Of a DNA stretch of 64,000 bases, positions 44,056-53,350 are shown one piece after another (positions within the stretch are counted from its first letter, which is position 1; the number at the start of each line of letters is the position of its first letter). The translations under genes were made by a program, and so were the position numbers. The DNA is from Chitinophaga varians (GTDB lineage: Bacteria; Bacteroidota; Bacteroidia; Chitinophagales; Chitinophagaceae). Location: contig NZ_JACVFB010000003.1 in NCBI RefSeq assembly GCF_014529945.1, positions 186,001 to 250,000 on the forward strand. The letters run 5' to 3'. The notes under the pieces were generated by a model. It ran no database searches. It had not been told where the DNA came from and worked only from the letters and a program-made list of their open reading frames with translations.

Positions 44056-45243
44056 TTATTTTCCTTTGCCCAGCAAGCGTTCCAGCGCTGTATCCAGTGC
44101 TTCCCGGCTGCTTTCGCTGTTGCCCACCAGCTTTACCACAATCCTGCCTTCACGGTCGATCAGTATTTTGGTAGGGAAAGCTTTTACATCGTAAGCGTCC
44201 AGCACCCCTTTGTCTTTATCGGTACTGGCGGCGGTATTGAGGACATTGAGCCAGGTCATCTGGTCGGCGTCCATGGCTTTGGTCCAGCTTTCTTTCCATT
44301 TAGCGGCATCTCCCCGCTCGTTGGACACGCCCAGGATTTCAAATCCGGCGTCTTTGTAGCGGGCATACGCTTCGCGCAGGTGCGGATGGCTCATGCGGCA
44401 GGGATAACACCAGCTGCCCCAGAAATCGAGCAGCACCACTTTCCCTTTGAGGGATGCCAGCGTGATCAGGTTATCCTGGCGGTCTTTCAGGGCCACTGCG
44501 GGCGCCGGCATGCCGGGTGCTATTTCCCGGGCTTTGGCCAGCCGTTGACCATAAGCTACCCCTTCGGGAGATGCTTTTAAGGACGGCAACATGCCTTCGT
44601 ATAGCGGTCCAATCACCGTGGGATCAATTTTTGTCCGGGTGTATTCGTTTAGCAGTTTCAGCATCATTCCCGTATGCGGGTGCTCCTGCATAAACCGGAG
44701 CTTGGCCGCTTCCCGCTCGGCATCGTTCTTATAGGAAAGGCGTGTTACCTCCGCGATGGCCACGCTGTCCTTGTTTTTATACGCCGCCTCCCGTTTCGCG
44801 CCGTATGCTTTTTCGCCCCGTTGGTAAATGGCGGACAATTCCGCTTCTATGGCTTGCCGGTCGGCCTCGGCAGCGCCGCCGGTAATGGTTGTTTCCCGCA
44901 GCTCCCCATCAGCCCTGGCGGTCATGTTGGCTGCATCGAGGTAGAAATTGCGTTCATAAGGCTTCAGCAGACGGGTTTGCCGGTAGTATTCGGCATCTTT
45001 GCCGCTCACTTTCAGGAACAGCGTGGCTTCCTTTGGATAATCCGCTGTTCCCTGAAAATGATAAGCCTGTTGTTGCAGACGGCAGCTGTCGAGTACCGTT
45101 TTTCCCTGCTGTTCATAACGCAGGTAGATATACGAATTCACGGCCAGGGTATTTTTAGCCAGCGTTCCTTTGAGGGTGAACGTTTGCGCCTGCACGGAAA
45201 TGGCGCTCAGCAATGCTGCACCGAAGATGATTGTTTTTGTCAT
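44056..45243 (-). CDS. TlpA-like thioredoxin-fold protein with DUF4369-like domain, Sus locus 3
   Basis: A 395-residue exported protein: signal peptide about 1-20 (LLSAISVQAQ), DUF4369-like N-terminal domain (about 22-115), helical linker, and C-terminal TlpA domain (about 250-393) with DFWGSWCYPCRMSHPH (active site CYPC) and a late KAFPTKILID containing the cis-Pro position. It is paralogous to the 493-residue protein of locus 2. It is 10 bp downstream of SusD and terminates the operon. Confidence 0.9.
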   Translation of the reverse strand: MTKTIIFGAALLSAISVQAQTFTLKGTLAKNTLAVNSYIYLRYEQQGKTVLDSCRLQQQAYHFQGTADYPKEATLFLKVSGKDAEYYRQTRLLKPYERNFYLDAANMTARADGELRETTITGGAAEADRQAIEAELSAIYQRGEKAYGAKREAAYKNKDSVAIAEVTRLSYKNDAEREAAKLRFMQEHPHTGMMLKLLNEYTRTKIDPTVIGPLYEGMLPSLKASPEGVAYGQRLAKAREIAPGMPAPAVALKDRQDNLITLASLKGKVVLLDFWGSWCYPCRMSHPHLREAYARYKDAGFEILGVSNERGDAAKWKESWTKAMDADQMTWLNVLNTAASTDKDKGVLDAYDVKAFPTKILIDREGRIVVKLVGNSESSREALDTALERLLGKGK

Positions 45244-45253
45244 GATTTATATT

Positions 45254-46615
45254 TTAGTCATCATTCCGCGGCATATCCGGGTTGAACTGTAAAACGGCTA
45301 AAGGTATCTGTAAAGTATAACGGGCGCCATGAGGCATCAGCGTGGCGATGGCTTCATTATTGGCATTGTACCGATATATGGCCGGCATGTTGTTTTCTGC
45401 ATCGAGGCGGCGCATATCTATCCAGCGAAGGCCTTTATAAGCCAGTTCAAACCGGCGTTCCCGCATCACGAAGCCCATCACTTCCGTCGCATCGGTGGAG
45501 GACAGTGGCTGGTAGACATCCTTTTTGATACGGCATTTGCGGATATCATTCACCTGTACCAGCGCTTCCGGTAATCTGCCGCCACGGGCGGCCGCTTCAG
45601 CGATGATCAGCTTCATTTCTTCTACAGAAGTACCGAAATTGGAGACGGCGCCACTGGGATTAAAGGCCACGACGCCCCGTTTGGGATACGTGTAATCACC
45701 GGTGTTTTCATAAAATAACTTCAGCCGCAGATCATTCACATCAAACATCTTCAGAAAAGCAATGGTAGGGTATTCCTTCAGAGAGGCGTTGGTGGAATAA
45801 CGTGCATAAATATCGAACGGCCGGACCGCCATATTGGGGATAGCGGATTTATTGGCGATGGTATTGTAATCCAGTATGGCAGGTGGATTGTCGCCCATTG
45901 CCAACCGGGCATACTTCGCGGCCTCTTCGTAGCGGCCGGTATAAAGATAAGCCCGTGCCAATACGCTGTTGGCGGCTGTTACAGCGCCCCGAAAACGGTT
46001 AGTGGCGTTGTTCGCCGGCAAATCCGGAATAGCTGCGTTGATATCACTGATGATATGATCATACATTTCCGCCACGGTGCTGCGCGGCGGCGTGGCGTCA
46101 GAGATATCCACAGAGGTGACAAAAGGGACGGCCAGATCTTTGGCGGCGGTAGCAGCGTTGTATGGTTTAGCGTAGAGGTTTACCAGATAGAGATATTCGA
46201 AAGCCCTTCCCAGCAAAGCTTCGGCTTTGATACGCCGCTTGTCCCGGTCGGTGCCGTTACCAGCTCTGTCGATGCCCACCAGCACGGCATTGAAGCGATA
46301 GATATTACCATAATGTTTTCCCCAGAAAGCCGGCGGCACTTTAGTGTCTGTGGAATATTGGGCATTCCACAGATAAACCAGGTCTTCCACTCTGTCTGGT
46401 GTATTGGGTATCGTAGTTACATCTACGTCGTCGGCCAGCAGGTTCAGTTCCCGCGCCCCGCTGGCGGTAAGGTCCTGACTATTCAGAAACAAATCGTAAT
46501 CGCTCACATTGGTCAGAATAGTTTTTCCGACAGGTTCTATATCAAGATATTTTTTGCAGGAAATGGCTGTTGTAAACAGCACAGCCAGTCCGCCTATCAT
46601 CCATTTGTTGCGCAT
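45254..46615 (-). CDS. SusD/RagB-family lipoprotein, Sus locus 3
   Basis: A 453-residue outer-membrane lipoprotein. Lipobox TAISC (about residues 16-20) is followed by KKYLDIEPVG. The SusD core has IKAEALLGRAFEYLYLVNLYAKPYN and FVMRERRFELAYKGLRWIDMRRLDAENN. It ends LQFNPDMPRNDD, like the locus 2 protein. It begins 17 bp downstream of susC on the same strand. Confidence 0.93.
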   Translation of the reverse strand: MRNKWMIGGLAVLFTTAISCKKYLDIEPVGKTILTNVSDYDLFLNSQDLTASGARELNLLADDVDVTTIPNTPDRVEDLVYLWNAQYSTDTKVPPAFWGKHYGNIYRFNAVLVGIDRAGNGTDRDKRRIKAEALLGRAFEYLYLVNLYAKPYNAATAAKDLAVPFVTSVDISDATPPRSTVAEMYDHIISDINAAIPDLPANNATNRFRGAVTAANSVLARAYLYTGRYEEAAKYARLAMGDNPPAILDYNTIANKSAIPNMAVRPFDIYARYSTNASLKEYPTIAFLKMFDVNDLRLKLFYENTGDYTYPKRGVVAFNPSGAVSNFGTSVEEMKLIIAEAAARGGRLPEALVQVNDIRKCRIKKDVYQPLSSTDATEVMGFVMRERRFELAYKGLRWIDMRRLDAENNMPAIYRYNANNEAIATLMPHGARYTLQIPLAVLQFNPDMPRNDD

Positions 46616-46632
46616 ATGTTACTGTTAAAACA

Positions 46633-49600
46633 TTAGAAATTGGTGAACACCCCAATGGTATACGTTGGTACCAGGTATCTTCTGGCATAATTACCGGTGG
46701 CGATACTATAGTGGTATTTATTGAGCCCGATGGTAGTGATGTTGGAGGCCTGTAATTTCAACTCGAAGTTGGTAAAGCCCATCCGCTGTATGGCTGGTAG
46801 TTTCCGGAAGTTATAAGACACCGTCACATCACGCAACACGAGATACGCTCCGTTAACCACCCGTGTATTGGCATAGTCATATACGTAGGAATGGTAAGCA
46901 TTGTACAACCAATAAGGATATAATCCCATCACATCCGTATGTTGTTCATCTCCTTTCTGCCGGAAATAATTTTCAGCGCCGGCCAAAGGTCTGGTTGTGC
47001 TAACGTAAGGCGCCGGTATCCTTGTTTTAAATCCTCCATAATAATCGATCATGCAATACACATAGAAGTTACCGATGTCGAAGCGGTTGCTGATACCAGC
47101 GGTGATGGTAGGAATACCGGCACCGTTGTATTCGAGGTCGCTGAAACCTTCATCCAGTGCAGCGTAGCCGGGAGATTTTATTTTTCCGGCGCGGTTGTAC
47201 ATCTGTGGCAGGCCATTGGTATCGAGCCCTGCATAACGGTAGCTGAACACTGCTCCTGCCGGATAGCCCACCACATAGTTATTGGTCAGATAGCTATAGG
47301 AATTTAATTTATTATTTACATAGAGGTCCAGCACTTTGTTGGTATTACGTGCGAGCGCGATACCAGTGTTCCAGTTGAACCGCTTGCGGGTGATCCAGTC
47401 TGCATGCAGGTTCAGCTCTACGCCCTGGTTACGGATAGATGCGGCATTCAGTTTAGCGCTGCTGGCGCCTTTGGTGGGGTCCAGCTGGGCATCGGCCAAC
47501 AGGTCCACGCTGTTACGCTGATAATAATCCAGACTGCCATAAATGCGGCCCAAAAAACGGAAGTCCAGACCGGTATTGAAGTTTTTGGTCTGCTCCCATC
47601 GCAGCGCGGCATTCTCCATAGATGCCAGGTTCAGCGAGGTAGAGGTAGGTGAGGTACGTAAGTTGGTGGCATACTTCGCTACGATCTGCGGAATGCTCGC
47701 CTTGGAAGTATTTCCATTAAAGCCATAAGCCACACGGAGCTTGAGTGCATCTACCCAGGTAGCCTGCTGCATAAAAGCCTCCTGGTCGAGGTTCCATGCG
47801 GCGCCTACTGACCAAAGCGGCTTGTAACGGAAACGCGGGTCGGTGCCAAACAGGTTGGACTGGTCTACGCGTACACTGCCGGTCAGCGAATACTTACCCC
47901 TGAAGGCATATACGCCGTTAAAATATCCGGAAACATAACGATCTTCCTGGTAGGCCTTTCCAAAAAGCCTCTCATAAATCAACGTTGGATTTCGGCCGGC
48001 AAAATTGGAGACCCAGTAGCCGGTCAGTATCTTGTTGTAATCCACCGGCTGCTGCAACAACGTTTGATCGTTATATCCAAAAGTAGCGCTGGTGGAAGAT
48101 TCCGCCACCACCTTCCGGTTTTCTGCACCCAGAATCACGTTAAATGAATGCTGGTCCTGAATAATTTTGTTATAGTCCAGCTGCGCCCTCAGCGTATAGC
48201 TGATAGCGCTGATATTTTGCTGATTGATATAACCGCCTTTCGGCACATTGAAGAGAATACCGGTGGGCGTTTGTTCCGCATAGGCGTTAACGTACTGGCG
48301 CGCTTCGGTGGATTTCTCACTGGCATAGTGTTTCAGGTCGGAGCGGGAGTTCTCATAAATCCCGCCGAATTTGAAACTGAATCCGTGGCCGATACGATAG
48401 TTAAAGTTAGCGATCACCTTATTGTTCACTGTCCTGTTCCTGTCATTGACTTCATTCATATTAACCAGGGGATAATTCATGTTATCATACAGTCCCTTTT
48501 TAATAATGGTGTCGTTAAACACCGGATTCATATTGGAGCCTGCGAAGATAGCAGCCGGGCTTCCGTCGGGTTTCTGGAAACGTTCGTAACCGTATACGCC
48601 CATAAAATCGGGTACCGGCGCCATCAGGTTTTTTGTCTCCAGATAATCGGTCGTTAATTCCAGTGACAGCCGTTTGTTGAAATTGTAGTTGGCCCGGCCG
48701 GAAAGCAGGAACTTACTATCACTGTTGTTTACTTTAGAAAAACGATTGCGCGTATAATTCGCAGACACGTAATAAGTCGCCTGTTGTGTACCGCCGGAGA
48801 GATTCAGGTCATATTGCTGATTGATGGCCGAGCGCAGGAACAGGCGGCTGTAATCGGCAGCATTGTTATAGGCCCCCATCGCTGCAAAACGTTCTTCCAG
48901 CTGGGATTGTGTGATATAACCTGCTTTTTTATCGAGCAGGATATCGAAGCCAGGCTGATAAAAGTTATAGGAAGTGCGGTAAGTGGTCCAATCCGAAGGG
49001 ATGTCAGCACCATCTTTATAGGAATCACGCAGGTATTGCAGTGTGGCAGTGCTGGGCGCCAGCCGGTAGGTATTGTATTTCTCTTTGCCGGTAACGCCGA
49101 GGGTAGTACGAAAAGCGAACTTCGTGCGACCTATCTCAGCCTGTTTACGTTCTATGATGATCACCCCGTTGGAGGCACGCACACCGTAGATAGTAGCCGA
49201 AGCGGCATCTTTGAGCACCGTCACGGACTTGATTTCATTGGGGTTGATGGCGTCCAGCGTCAGCTCTGTAGGATAGCCATCCACTACGATCAGCGGCTGT
49301 TTATTAGCCGAAATAGTGGACAGTCCCCTGATCTGGAACAGGGAGTTGCCTTCAAACTGCATGTCTTTATTGATCAGTACTCCCGGCAGTTTGTTTTGGA
49401 TGCCGGACAAAAAATCGGTGCTGATGCGGGACTCATACTCTTTGGTGCCGATAGCGGCAATAGCGCCGGTGCTCTGTTCCGGGCGGATGCGCTGGTAGGC
49501 AGTGCTGACTTCCACCACGCCGAGGCTGTGGCGTCCGAACTTCAACACTACTTCAGATACGGCCGCCAGGTCTTCCGCCACGAAAGTGCGGGGCTCATAG

Positions 49601-50088
49601 CCTACGCAGGAAACCCGCACGATGGCTTTGGTAGCCACGTTGCCGAGGAAATAGGCGCCGTTGCCGGAGGTCATCACACCGGTAGTGCCTACAGCAATGG
49701 TGACATAAGGCAGCGGACTGCCCTGTTCATTTTTCACGATACCTTTCAGCATCACGGTACGGTCCTGCTGACGCGACGCCGGCGATGCCGCTTTTCTGAA
49801 TACTACCACCGCATTGGGCAGCGCTTTGTATCCGAGGTCTGTGTCCTGTAGCAGCTGCGCCAGCGCATCGCCGAGCGACTTACCGGCACAATGGATAGAC
49901 ATGTCTTTCCAACCGGCCACTTCATCTGCCGGGAAAGATATTTTACATCCGGCCTGTTTACCGGCCTCGGTCAATATCATTGACAGTGGCTGGTGGTCGA
50001 GCGACAGGCTGATGGTTTTCTGTAAGATCTGGGCATGGCCCAGGTGCACATGCATGGCAAATAATAGCAACAGGCATACTCTCCTCAT
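46633..50088 (-). CDS. SusC/RagA TonB-linked outer-membrane protein with STN domain, Sus locus 3
   Basis: An 1151-residue transporter when started at 50088 (MRRVCLLLLFAMHVHLGHAQ), which is a proper signal peptide; a longer in-frame start at 50196 would overlap the FecR gene and is rejected. Layout: signal peptide, STN domain (about 22-95, ISLSLDHQPLSMILTEAGKQ), carboxypeptidase-like domain (about 113-190, KGIVKNEQGSPLPYV), plug (IAAIGTKEYESRISTDFLSG), barrel ending YTIGVFTNF. FecR precedes and SusD follows. Confidence 0.95.
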   Translation of the reverse strand: MRRVCLLLLFAMHVHLGHAQILQKTISLSLDHQPLSMILTEAGKQAGCKISFPADEVAGWKDMSIHCAGKSLGDALAQLLQDTDLGYKALPNAVVVFRKAASPASRQQDRTVMLKGIVKNEQGSPLPYVTIAVGTTGVMTSGNGAYFLGNVATKAIVRVSCVGYEPRTFVAEDLAAVSEVVLKFGRHSLGVVEVSTAYQRIRPEQSTGAIAAIGTKEYESRISTDFLSGIQNKLPGVLINKDMQFEGNSLFQIRGLSTISANKQPLIVVDGYPTELTLDAINPNEIKSVTVLKDAASATIYGVRASNGVIIIERKQAEIGRTKFAFRTTLGVTGKEKYNTYRLAPSTATLQYLRDSYKDGADIPSDWTTYRTSYNFYQPGFDILLDKKAGYITQSQLEERFAAMGAYNNAADYSRLFLRSAINQQYDLNLSGGTQQATYYVSANYTRNRFSKVNNSDSKFLLSGRANYNFNKRLSLELTTDYLETKNLMAPVPDFMGVYGYERFQKPDGSPAAIFAGSNMNPVFNDTIIKKGLYDNMNYPLVNMNEVNDRNRTVNNKVIANFNYRIGHGFSFKFGGIYENSRSDLKHYASEKSTEARQYVNAYAEQTPTGILFNVPKGGYINQQNISAISYTLRAQLDYNKIIQDQHSFNVILGAENRKVVAESSTSATFGYNDQTLLQQPVDYNKILTGYWVSNFAGRNPTLIYERLFGKAYQEDRYVSGYFNGVYAFRGKYSLTGSVRVDQSNLFGTDPRFRYKPLWSVGAAWNLDQEAFMQQATWVDALKLRVAYGFNGNTSKASIPQIVAKYATNLRTSPTSTSLNLASMENAALRWEQTKNFNTGLDFRFLGRIYGSLDYYQRNSVDLLADAQLDPTKGASSAKLNAASIRNQGVELNLHADWITRKRFNWNTGIALARNTNKVLDLYVNNKLNSYSYLTNNYVVGYPAGAVFSYRYAGLDTNGLPQMYNRAGKIKSPGYAALDEGFSDLEYNGAGIPTITAGISNRFDIGNFYVYCMIDYYGGFKTRIPAPYVSTTRPLAGAENYFRQKGDEQHTDVMGLYPYWLYNAYHSYVYDYANTRVVNGAYLVLRDVTVSYNFRKLPAIQRMGFTNFELKLQASNITTIGLNKYHYSIATGNYARRYLVPTYTIGVFTNF

Positions 50089-50132
50089 GGTGATAAGGCT
50101 TGGTTGATTTTTGAATTCCGTATTACGGATGA

Positions 50133-51125
50133 TTACAGCGTTGTGATGGTTACAGTATTGTCTGTAACGGAATAGGTATATCCAAGGGTAGTACAAACGA
50201 TATCCAGTATATCGTTCAGTGATTCGGTCCCATAAAAGGCATCGGTAATCGTGACGCGTTTTTCTTTGTTCACCTGGCGGTCAAAAGTAAAATTGACCTG
50301 GTAACGGGCAGACAGCCGTTGGCATATTGTTTCAAGGCTTGTTTCGTTAAACAGCAGCGCTCTGGCCATCCATTCCACTTTGGGCGTGACATTCTCTAAA
50401 GTGGCCGGTATAGCCGGCTGGTGGTCGCGGCATATCAACTCCTGGTTTTTAGTCAGCACCGCCATCACTTTGTTTTCCCGCTCTACCCGCACCTTTCCGC
50501 TGGTAACGGTGATGGTCACCTGCCGGTCTTTCCCCAAAGTGTTAATATTAAAAGCAGTACCCAACACGTACGTATATACGTTAGCACACCTGACGATAAA
50601 AGGCTGCCGGGCATTGTGGCGGATATCGAAATAAGCTTCTCCTTTTAAAGTCACGAGACGCGCGGCCTGATTAAAAGAGTCCGACAGTTCCAGCGTGCTT
50701 CCTGCGCGCAGCAGCACCACAGAGCTGTCGGGCAGCACCAGGTGCCGGTCGTAACTGACCACCTCGTCCGGCGCCGGCGGCAGAGGCGCCGGATGTGGGG
50801 TGACAGCCGCCACCGGCCGATGGCTATTGGTTACGCGCAATGGATAAAAGTACCGGGCCAGCAGACTGGAAACGAGGATAATAGCAGCAGCAGCGGCCAC
50901 CCGTTTCCAGATGCGGCGACGGTTAGTGACAGGCTTTAGCATGGCGCGTTGCTGAAATACGGAATACTGATCACCGAGGTAGGCATCATCCGTTACGTCC
51001 CAGTGAGGCGCTTCGGGAGCGCCACCCAGGCTCTCATACCACTGCTGTAAAGCTTCCAGTTCAGCATCGCTGCACTGGCCGGCATGATATTTTTCAAGTA
51101 ACTGATGAAGCTTTTCCTGTTCCAT
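50133..51125 (-). CDS. FecR-family anti-sigma factor, Sus locus 3
   Basis: A 330-residue inner-membrane protein: cytoplasmic N-terminal region (about 1-70), TM (about 72-90, VAAAAAIILVSSLLARYF), FecR domain (about 120-205, DSSVVLLRAGSTLELSD) and a C-terminal sigma-signalling domain (about 245-330, ITDAFYGTESLNDILDIVCTT). It is divergent from the ECF gene at 51319 and is the start of the leftward FecR-SusC-SusD-TlpA unit. Confidence 0.93.
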   Translation of the reverse strand: MEQEKLHQLLEKYHAGQCSDAELEALQQWYESLGGAPEAPHWDVTDDAYLGDQYSVFQQRAMLKPVTNRRRIWKRVAAAAAIILVSSLLARYFYPLRVTNSHRPVAAVTPHPAPLPPAPDEVVSYDRHLVLPDSSVVLLRAGSTLELSDSFNQAARLVTLKGEAYFDIRHNARQPFIVRCANVYTYVLGTAFNINTLGKDRQVTITVTSGKVRVERENKVMAVLTKNQELICRDHQPAIPATLENVTPKVEWMARALLFNETSLETICQRLSARYQVNFTFDRQVNKEKRVTITDAFYGTESLNDILDIVCTTLGYTYSVTDNTVTITTL

Positions 51126-51318
51126 ATATAGGGTTGACGTGGCGGGGGGACGCTACCGTTATCCGTCTTACAAATATTTTTTATTCTAATAAAAACGATG
51201 ATACCGATGTATGACGAACGCCAACAGGCTTGCCGTTACTCCCCTTCTATATTTTTTTTCACCGGTTGATTTTTAACAAAAGATTATATCTTTATCCCGC
51301 CACCGTTGATGCTTTGAT

Positions 51319-51897
51319 TTGAATGATTTGAATTATCACGAACCACATAAGGACGACCAATCATTATTGTCGCTTTGGGAAAGCGGGGATGAAGGCGCGT
51401 TTGCCGCGCTGTACCGCCGGTATTTTCCACAGCTGGTAACGACTGCCTATCAGAAAACGAAAGACCGTTACATCGCGGAAGAGCTGGCACAGGAAAGCCT
51501 GCTGGCTTTTTACTATAAAAAAGAATATCGCCTCGACAACGTAGCCGCTTATCTTCAGGTAATACTCCGGCACAAGACTTACGATCATTTCCGCAAGGTG
51601 CTGGTACGGGAACAGCATACCTCCCTGGCCGCGCAACAACAGCCGGCTACCGTGGAAGACACCACACAGCAGCTTTACAAAAGCGACCTGCTGAAGGCAT
51701 TGCAAAACAGGATACAGGCCCTCCCCGATCAGTGCCGCACCGTTTTTCTGCTGAGCCGCAACCAGCACATGTCCAACCACGAAATCGCAGATACATTGGG
51801 CATCTCTGTAAATACAGTAGAACAACATATGCGGAAAGCCCTCAAAAGATTAAGAGAAGGAATTGTTATTTTATTGCTGATTTCGCTGCATAAATAA
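51319..51897 (+). CDS. ECF RNA polymerase sigma factor, Sus locus 3 (TTG start)
   Basis: A 192-residue sigma-70 family protein with region 2 (DEGAFAALYRRYFPQLVTTAYQ, then YIAEELAQESLLAFYYKKEYRL) and region 4 (LPDQCRTVFLLSRNQHMSNHEIADTLGISVNTVEQHMRKALKRL). No ATG is available: an in-frame stop lies at 51307-51309, and the first usable codons are TTG at 51319 and 51328. Region 4 resembles that of the locus 1 sigma factor. It is divergent from FecR, unlike the same-strand sigma of locus 2. Confidence 0.92.
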   Translation: MNDLNYHEPHKDDQSLLSLWESGDEGAFAALYRRYFPQLVTTAYQKTKDRYIAEELAQESLLAFYYKKEYRLDNVAAYLQVILRHKTYDHFRKVLVREQHTSLAAQQQPATVEDTTQQLYKSDLLKALQNRIQALPDQCRTVFLLSRNQHMSNHEIADTLGISVNTVEQHMRKALKRLREGIVILLLISLHK

Positions 51898-51988
51898 AAA
51901 ATGTCGTAATATGGGATAAGGAATGTCTCGAATGCCCCGCCACGAATCAATGCTTGGATTGTATTTCTGAATGATGATGAGTCAGGTT

Positions 51989-52008
51989 CCCGGGAACGAA
52001 GTCCCGGG
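51989..52008. repeat. REP-like palindrome, copy c
   Basis: CCCGGGAAC-GA-AGTCCCGGG: a 20-bp element with 9-2-9 layout and two arm mismatches. It is followed by GCTAAAAATATGTTCGAATTTTT, similar to the ATGTT-TTCAAATT tail of the REPIN arms. Confidence 0.5.
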
Positions 52009-52054
52009 CTAAAAATATGTTCGAATTTTTGTTTCACTTTAAAACTGTAATCCC

Positions 52055-52486
52055 ATGGCATCAGCACTGAATCCGTACCTGAATTTTTCAGGCAACTGCG
52101 AAGACGCTTTCAATTTCTACAAATCTGTTTTTGGCGGTGACTTCGCTGTCGTAATGCGTTTCAGCGACAGTCCCCCGGAATATGCGCCAGCTGAAAACGA
52201 AAAGAACAAAATCATGCACGTGTCCCTGCCAATCGGTAACGGTTCCGTACTGATGGGTAGCGACGTTCCTGAGCATATGGGCGGCGCCGTTACCAGCGGC
52301 ACCAACTTCGCTATTGCCATTACGGCCGACAGTGAGGCGGATGCAGACAAACTGTTCGGCGGATTATCTGCCGGCGGTAATGCCACCATGCCAATGGCCA
52401 AACAGTTCTGGGGCTCCTATTTCGGTATGCTGACCGACAAGTTCGGCGTAAGCTGGATGGTAAGCTACGACGCACCACGGGGCTAA
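52055..52486 (+). CDS. VOC-family protein, PhnB-like
   Basis: A 143-residue protein of the vicinal-oxygen-chelate superfamily. It starts MASALNPYLNFSGNCEDAFNFYKSVF, the PhnB-type signature, and contains HVSLPIGNGSVLMGSD, then two beta-alpha-beta-beta-beta units and a final strand FGVSWMVSYD. Members bind metals or small molecules; no substrate can be assigned. It is monocistronic and followed by a terminator. Confidence 0.85.
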   Translation: MASALNPYLNFSGNCEDAFNFYKSVFGGDFAVVMRFSDSPPEYAPAENEKNKIMHVSLPIGNGSVLMGSDVPEHMGGAVTSGTNFAIAITADSEADADKLFGGLSAGGNATMPMAKQFWGSYFGMLTDKFGVSWMVSYDAPRG

Positions 52487-52513
52487 TCCGAAACAACTAT
52501 CACAGTAAATAAG

Positions 52514-52541
52514 AAGGGCATCTCCTACCGGAGACGCCCTT
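52514..52541 (+). terminator. Terminator of VOC gene
   Basis: Stem AAGGGC-A-TCTCC / GGAGA-C-GCCCTT with a 4-nt loop (one A-C mismatch), followed by TTATTTTT. It also lies just before the end of the convergent hemerythrin-like gene. Confidence 0.7.
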
Positions 52542-52567
52542 TATTTTTGGGGATTTCAGTTATCTTT

Positions 52568-53242
52568 TCAGCGCTGTGACAGCTGTGGCGCCAACACCGA
52601 CCAGCGTTGCGGCTCCAGCTCTTTTTCTGCGAGATAACGCAGCCTTTCATATACCTGCGCAGGAGAACCGGCACGCACAGCCATCAACCATTGCAGTACC
52701 TCTGCGTTGCCATTGCCTCTCAGCATCCAGGGTATAAACAATTCATTTTTATCAGCCGGAATTTTTTTCACCGCCTCCACCGCCGCTGCCCGCAATTCAT
52801 CATCCGTATATTTCATCCACAGGAATGGCAGCAACAACGTCTCTTCCAGATTCATATGGTCCAGGTTGAACGCAGCAAAAGCCACAAACTCATGCAACAG
52901 ATCGATGCCCGTTGCTATCCGGCCTTGCGGCGTTTCCTGCTTGTGGTACTTTTCGATAATACAATGCAGGGCCAGCGTCAACTCTTCATCACGCGCATGC
53001 TGCCGTTCAAAGAAATCCACCACCGTGGCTGCTTCCTGACGGACCAACGGAAACACCTCATGGTCTTCCAGTTCGGCATGGAGGTAAAAAAGCTGCAGCG
53101 CTTGTTGCACTTTGTTCATACAAAACGCTCCTTCCCTCGCCACTGCAAAATCAGCATGTTGAATAACCAGGATAGTATCGTGCAGCAACAGGCGCAGCCC
53201 TTTATGCGCCTGCCTGAAAATATTAAAACGCAGTGGTTCCAT
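52568..53242 (-). CDS. Hemerythrin-like domain protein
   Basis: A 224-residue soluble helical protein. Metal-ligand pattern: His in LLLHDTILV (early), then AELEDHEVFPLV with the H-x-x-x-E type pair, FFERQHARDEELTLAL, and HEFVAFAAFNLDHMNLEE with a further His pair. The 4-helix hemerythrin core occupies about residues 10-165; a C-terminal tail follows. It may bind a di-iron centre and act in iron or NO/oxygen stress. It is a single leftward gene. No Rrf2-like palindrome was found upstream. Confidence 0.82.
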   Translation of the reverse strand: MEPLRFNIFRQAHKGLRLLLHDTILVIQHADFAVAREGAFCMNKVQQALQLFYLHAELEDHEVFPLVRQEAATVVDFFERQHARDEELTLALHCIIEKYHKQETPQGRIATGIDLLHEFVAFAAFNLDHMNLEETLLLPFLWMKYTDDELRAAAVEAVKKIPADKNELFIPWMLRGNGNAEVLQWLMAVRAGSPAQVYERLRYLAEKELEPQRWSVLAPQLSQR

Positions 53243-53350
53243 ATTCCGGGGTTTGTTGATAAATGGTGCACAAAAGTAGCACCAACCGGCACCTTCGGAA
53301 TAGTGTTTACTGTTTAAATACCGTGGGTAATACTACCCAGTGAGATGATT

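Noticed and set aside
46633..50196. Longer SusC start at 50196
   Set aside because: It would overlap the FecR gene and place a signal peptide after 36 extra residues; the start at 50088 gives a proper signal peptide.
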